Shown here one piece after another: positions 5,400 through 8,478 of a stretch of DNA of 8,478 nucleotides. This DNA comes from Alphaproteobacteria bacterium. GTDB lineage: Bacteria; Pseudomonadota; Alphaproteobacteria; Puniceispirillales; Puniceispirillaceae. The stretch is taken from assembly GCA_009936885.1 (NCBI GenBank), contig JAACDT010000206.1, forward strand, positions 1 through 8,478, in the 5' to 3' direction. The notes under the pieces are model-generated. The model searched no databases, was not told the DNA's origin, and was given only the letters and a program-made list of their open reading frames with translations. Numbering within the stretch: position 1 is the first letter of the stretch; each line of letters opens with the position of its first letter. The translations under genes and the position numbers were made by a program.

Positions 5400-6191
5400 T
5401 TGATTAAGTCAAAAGCTAAACTATTACAGCTTACTGTTACACTAACTGCCTGCGCTTTTTTGTTCATTCCAACAGTTATGTCCGTCATGGCAGGAGTTAC
5501 AGCAAACTACTTCAAGGGTATATCATCTGGTGTAACGCTGAAGTGGGTATTCCAAGTTTGGGAGCTCTATGCAGATAGTATTTTCCTCTCACTCTGGCTG
5601 GCTCTTGCTTGTCTTGTTGTAACTTTCATAATTGGTTTACCTGCAGCTTATGGTCTTGCACGACATCCTGGCTGGTTTTCTCGAGTATTAGAAGAATTTA
5701 TTTCTTTACCACTTGCTGTCCCAGGCCTGGCGCTGGCGCTGGCATTATTGCAATTATACGGTACAATGAAGGGATTTCGAACGTCCTGGACTTTTATATT
5801 AGTGGGCCACGTTTTATACACTCTGCCTTTTATGGTCAGATCAATTTTAGCTGTCTTAGCTGCAATGGATCTTAAGACTTTGGAGGAAGCAGCAGCATCG
5901 TTGGGCGCATCACCACCAAGAAGGTTTTTGAATATCGTTGTGCCAAATGCAATGCCTGGCATTTTAGCGGGAGCATTGACAGTCGTGACGCTATCAATTG
6001 GTGAGTTCAACTTAACTTGGATGTTACATACACCATACCTTAAAACTTTACCTGTTGGACTTGCTGATAGCTATGCATCGATGAGATTAGAAATTGCATC
6101 AGCTTATACACTAATCTTTTTTATTATGATTGTACCGCTTTTAATGGCCATGCAATGGGCCTCTTCACGCGCTCAGAGGATTGCAAATTGA
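5400..6191 (+). CDS. ABC transporter permease, second subunit
   Basis: This 263-residue membrane protein has hydrophobic segments near residues 10-31, 60-85, 98-120, 130-152, 184-205 and 236-254. Its EAA loop, LEEAAASLGASPPRRFLNIVV (about 161-181), is the ATPase contact site and confirms the family. It pairs with the preceding permease to form the heterodimeric channel. The start is TTG 5400, one nucleotide after the first permease stop, with GGGAGG 5 nt upstream inside that gene, which indicates translational coupling. The end overlaps the ATPase start by four bases (TTGA). An antisense ORF over 5648-6010 is a shadow. Confidence 0.93.
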   Translation: MIKSKAKLLQLTVTLTACAFLFIPTVMSVMAGVTANYFKGISSGVTLKWVFQVWELYADSIFLSLWLALACLVVTFIIGLPAAYGLARHPGWFSRVLEEFISLPLAVPGLALALALLQLYGTMKGFRTSWTFILVGHVLYTLPFMVRSILAVLAAMDLKTLEEAAASLGASPPRRFLNIVVPNAMPGILAGALTVVTLSIGEFNLTWMLHTPYLKTLPVGLADSYASMRLEIASAYTLIFFIMIVPLLMAMQWASSRAQRIAN

Positions 6192-7222
6192 CACTTCATC
6201 TAACAAATACTGCTAAAACTTTTTCGGATGGCACACGAGCATTATTGCCGATTGAATTAACTGTCAAAACTGGTGAAATTATGTCGCTTCTTGGGCCATC
6301 AGGATGTGGGAAGACGACCTTGCTTAGAATTATTGCTGGCCTAGAGACGCCCGACACTGGTAGTCAAATATTCTTTGATGATGATGACGTTACACTGCAG
6401 CAAGTTGAAGATCGTAAAGTCGGAATGGTATTCCAGTCATATGCCCTTTTCCCCAATATGTCAGTGCGGGGAAATATTGGTTATGGCCTTAAAATGCAAA
6501 AGCTTGCACCTGATAAAGCTAATGCCCGTATCAATGAAGTGCTTGAAATGTGTCAACTTGAAAAACTAGCGTTACGCTCAATAAAAGCATTGTCTGGAGG
6601 ACAACGCCAGCGTGTTGCATTAGCAAGAGCCATTGCTCCTCGCCCAAGAATTCTTTTATTAGATGAACCTCTTTCTGCACTCGATGCATCATTACGAGAG
6701 GTACTACGTGACGAACTAGCAGTGCTATTACGCAAATTCAATATCACAGCAATTTTTGTTACCCATGATCAGGCTGAAGCTATGGCAATTGCGGACCGTG
6801 TAGCCGTAATGGACCATGGTACTATTGTTCAAAGCGGAACGCCGGAGGAGCTATATCGCAACCCCCAATCAATGTTTGTTGCAAAGTTTGTGGGTTCTGC
6901 AATGCTTCTTGATGGTAGTTGCAAGGGAAAGAAATTAACGCTGGCTGGTGGTGTGCAAGATTTACCTAAAAATACCACAGATGAATTGGTTTTTGTGAGA
7001 GCCGAAGATGTTCATATTAGCAAAAAGGGATCTTTAACAGGAACAGTGCAAACCACCACATTTCTTGGAACCCATTATCGCATCGGAATTAGCGGCATTG
7101 CATCGGGAGTTCTTACCTCAATATTGGCTGGTCAAACAGCGCCAAACATAGGTGATACCGTAAAAGTCTCGATAAATCCGGAAGCACTTCTTATTTTACC
7201 CAACGGAGCTCATAAAGAGTGA
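6188..7222 (+). CDS. ABC transporter ATPase (PotA/FbpC type)
   Basis: The 344-residue ATPase powers the importer from the cytoplasmic face. All motifs are intact: Walker A GPSGCGKTT (36-44), Q-loop Gln83 in VFQSYALFPNM, signature LSGGQ (135-139), Walker B ILLLDE (155-160) and switch His193 in FVTHDQAEA. A C-terminal TOBE-like domain (about 240-344) includes VFVRAEDV and a short VKVSINPEALLIL end, usual for the PotA/UgpC/FbpC group of about 340-360 residues. The start is TTG 6188, overlapping the permease stop as TTGA, with GAGG 8 nt upstream. An upstream TTG at 6155 is in frame but would overlap the permease by 37 bases. The stop overlaps the phosphodiesterase start as GTGA, so translation of the chain is coupled. 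Confidence 0.96.
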   Translation: MTLHLTNTAKTFSDGTRALLPIELTVKTGEIMSLLGPSGCGKTTLLRIIAGLETPDTGSQIFFDDDDVTLQQVEDRKVGMVFQSYALFPNMSVRGNIGYGLKMQKLAPDKANARINEVLEMCQLEKLALRSIKALSGGQRQRVALARAIAPRPRILLLDEPLSALDASLREVLRDELAVLLRKFNITAIFVTHDQAEAMAIADRVAVMDHGTIVQSGTPEELYRNPQSMFVAKFVGSAMLLDGSCKGKKLTLAGGVQDLPKNTTDELVFVRAEDVHISKKGSLTGTVQTTTFLGTHYRIGISGIASGVLTSILAGQTAPNIGDTVKVSINPEALLILPNGAHKE

Positions 7223-8034
7223 CAAAAATTATTCAGATTTCCGATCCTCATATAGTTCCTTCAGGTCAGCTCGCTTATGGCCGAGTAGATACCGCAAAAG
7301 CCTTGGCCAATTGTGTTGAAACCATCAATCGTACCTTACCACAACTTGGTATTGTAGATATGGCATTTGTTTCTGGTGACCTAACAGACTTTGGGACACC
7401 AGAAGAATACGAGCTATTCCAAACTATAATGGAGCCGCTTCAGATTCCGTACCGTGCTATACCCGGCAACCATGATGATGTAGAAAAAATGCGGCACGCA
7501 TTTTCTGATCAGGGCTGGATGCCAAAATCCGGTCCTATAAATTGGACTGCTGAATTTGACGACCTAGTATTGATTGGGCTGGATACAAGTGTAACTAGCA
7601 AAGCTCATGGACATTTAAGTCCCATATCCCTTGATTATCTAGAGAATCAATTGGCTAGACTTGGACCTATGCCGGTCATAGTTGCCACTCATCACCCACC
7701 CATTATCACTGGCATTGAAAAGATGGACATTCAAAACCTTAGAGAAAGTGATAGATTTAAAATGATTCTTTCAAACCACCCTAATGAAGTCAGGCTGGTT
7801 TGCGGGCATATACATCGCAGTATTGTTGCGCCTTTCGGCTCAATTATCTGTCACATTTCTCCAGGGGTATCGCATGCAGTTTCTATGGACCAGCGACATA
7901 GAGTTCCAAATTGTCTGACTATGGAGCCGGGCTCTTTTTTGATGCACGAAAATCGTAATGGAATTTTTACTCATACAATTCCAGTGGGTGAATTCGATGG
8001 CCCATATCTATTCTACCCCGAAAAAGATAGGTAG
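7219..8034 (+). CDS. Class III metallophosphodiesterase (GpdQ/CpdA-like)
   Basis: This 271-residue cytoplasmic enzyme has no signal peptide. It shows the full calcineurin-type dinuclear metal set: D9-x-H11, GDLTD with D54, GNHDD with N84 and H85, H158 in ATHHPP, and H197-x-H199 in GHIHR. From my knowledge of GpdQ (274 residues; ligands D8, H10, D50, N80, H156, H195, H197), the spacing is almost the same, so a phosphodiesterase of the GpdQ/Rv0805/CpdA group is firm. Glycerophosphodiesters are a good substrate guess; cyclic nucleotides are an alternative. It starts at GTG 7219, overlapping the ATPase stop, with GGAG 10 nt upstream. As the last gene of an importer operon, it probably cleaves the diester just brought in, releasing an alcohol and a phosphomonoester such as glycerol-3-phosphate. 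That pathway role is inferred. Confidence 0.9.
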   Translation: MTKIIQISDPHIVPSGQLAYGRVDTAKALANCVETINRTLPQLGIVDMAFVSGDLTDFGTPEEYELFQTIMEPLQIPYRAIPGNHDDVEKMRHAFSDQGWMPKSGPINWTAEFDDLVLIGLDTSVTSKAHGHLSPISLDYLENQLARLGPMPVIVATHHPPIITGIEKMDIQNLRESDRFKMILSNHPNEVRLVCGHIHRSIVAPFGSIICHISPGVSHAVSMDQRHRVPNCLTMEPGSFLMHENRNGIFTHTIPVGEFDGPYLFYPEKDR

Positions 8035-8066
8035 CCTTGAGTTATCAGCCTCAAATTCTTGATACC

Positions 8067-8100
8067 TTGATTTGAATATAAAAAAATATGTAAAAATCAA
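8067..8100. repeat. AT-rich inverted repeat ahead of the gap gene
   Basis: TTGATTT (8067-8073) is the reverse complement of AAATCAA (8094-8100), with a 20-nt A-rich centre that includes a run of seven A at 8080-8086. CTTGAT is also directly repeated at 8058-8063 and 8066-8071. It could be a regulator site or a bent upstream element for the gap promoter. No clear -35/-10 pair could be chosen, and there is no convincing terminator for the phosphodiesterase operon in 8035-8160. Confidence 0.3.
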
Positions 8101-8155
8101 ATTTCGATATATCCAACCAAGAGCAAAACTTTGATGGGTCTATTAACATAACATT

Positions 8156-8160
8156 AGGAG
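8156..8160 (+). promoter_or_regulatory. Ribosome binding site that decides the gap start
   Basis: AGGAG is only 1 nt from the ATG at 8162 but 7 nt from the in-frame GTG at 8168. The spacing strongly favours the GTG as the true start. Confidence 0.75.
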
Positions 8161-8167
8161 TATGACT

Positions 8168-8478
8168 GTGAGTATTAAAGTAGGAATAAACGGGTTTGGT
8201 CGTATTGGCCGTAATATTGTTCGTGCCTTTGCTGCTTCACCTCGCAATGATGTTGAAATCGTTGCCATTAACGATTTAGCAGATATCGATACGGCTGCCT
8301 TCTTACTTGAATTTGATTCTGTACACGGACGTCTCTCGCAGCCAGTTACACATGACAGCAATGCACTGAAAACCCCTTTTGGAAGTGTGAAGTATGTGAG
8401 TGAACATGACCCGGCAGCCATTAACTGGGCGGCTTTGGGGGTTGATGTCGTTTTTGAATGTACCGGCATTTTCACAGC
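8168..8478 (+). CDS. gap: Type I glyceraldehyde-3-phosphate dehydrogenase, 5' part
   Basis: The frame is open to the window edge, giving about 103 residues of the NAD-binding domain. Starting at GTG 8168, the protein begins (M)SIKVGINGFGRIGRNIVRA, the glycolytic GAPDH Rossmann motif GxGxxG. VAINDLADID (about 32-41) has the Asp after Asn that favours NAD over NADP, and the sequence goes on to FDSVHGRL and VVFECTGIFT near the edge. The catalytic Cys lies beyond the window. Erythrose-4-phosphate dehydrogenase is less likely, because Epd proteins as I recall them carry NEL where this has NDL. The ATG two codons upstream is too close to the AGGAG to be the start. It converts glyceraldehyde-3-phosphate to 1,3-bisphosphoglycerate in central carbon metabolism. 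It is separated from the phosphodiesterase by 133 bp and probably has its own promoter. The antisense ORF opposite is a shadow. Confidence 0.95.
   Translation, partial: MSIKVGINGFGRIGRNIVRAFAASPRNDVEIVAINDLADIDTAAFLLEFDSVHGRLSQPVTHDSNALKTPFGSVKYVSEHDPAAINWAALGVDVVFECTGIFT

Noticed and set aside
5648..6010. 120-codon antisense ORF opposite the second permease
   Set aside because: The permease in the sense frame has EAA loop and membrane segments; the antisense product has no recognisable features.
8037..8054. TTGAG/CTCAA hairpin after the phosphodiesterase as a terminator
   Set aside because: The stem is only 5 bp with an 8-nt loop and no T-run, too weak to call.
8143..8475. Antisense ORF at the right edge
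   Set aside because: The opposite strand encodes an unmistakable GAPDH N-terminus.
1..8478. Mobile elements, tRNA/rRNA genes, CRISPR arrays, riboswitches
   Set aside because: No transposase or integrase motifs, terminal repeats, repeat-spacer periodicity, tRNA-like folds or known riboswitch cores were seen on reading both strands by eye.

Overview
The window reads as chromosomal DNA from a free-living Gram-negative proteobacterium. An alphaproteobacterium, perhaps a marine one, is my best guess. The reasons are the moderately AT-rich composition, the LysR/DoxX, LacI and binding-protein ABC transporter gene style, an aquatic/phage-type 2OG-Fe(II) oxygenase, and heavy use of TTG/GTG starts. 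No 16S rRNA or other taxonomic marker is present, so this placement is tentative. No mobile element, tRNA, rRNA or CRISPR array was seen.

Left part (1-1574). A leftward pair on the minus strand encodes a 45-residue cysteine-rich protein with a CDGSH-like metal-site spacing (399-536) and a DoxX-family membrane protein cut by the window edge (1-350). A LysR-type regulator (651-1574) is divergently transcribed. Its promoter is well formed. The opposing promoter has only a -10-like box, which fits LysR control of the pair.

Middle (1575-2441). A 2OG-Fe(II) oxygenase gene is complete from start to stop (1713-2254), except that one base appears to be missing near 1841-1848, which splits it into two frames. 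It is either a fresh pseudogene or a sequence error. The following intergenic stretch ends in a promoter whose start region is covered by a perfect 14-bp palindrome, a classic LacI-family operator.

Right part (2442-8034). A compact rightward cluster holds a LacI-type regulator, a periplasmic solute-binding protein, two permeases, an ATPase and a class III metallophosphodiesterase with the full GpdQ-type metal ligand set. The last four genes are joined by stop/start overlaps or a 1-nt gap. I infer an importer for a small organophosphate, such as a glycerophosphodiester or sugar phosphate, whose diester bond is then cut in the cytoplasm, all under control of the local LacI protein. The substrate is not proven by sequence. 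Two RNA-level features stand out: an intrinsic terminator overlapping the lacI stop codon, and a strong 11-bp stem-loop between the binding-protein and permease genes. That stem-loop contains a 9-codon leader ORF whose stop overlaps the permease start.

Right edge (8168-8478). The 5' end of a type I glyceraldehyde-3-phosphate dehydrogenase gene begins at a GTG chosen by its Shine-Dalgarno sequence. It could be metabolically linked to triose phosphates derived from the imported compound, but may simply be the next housekeeping gene.
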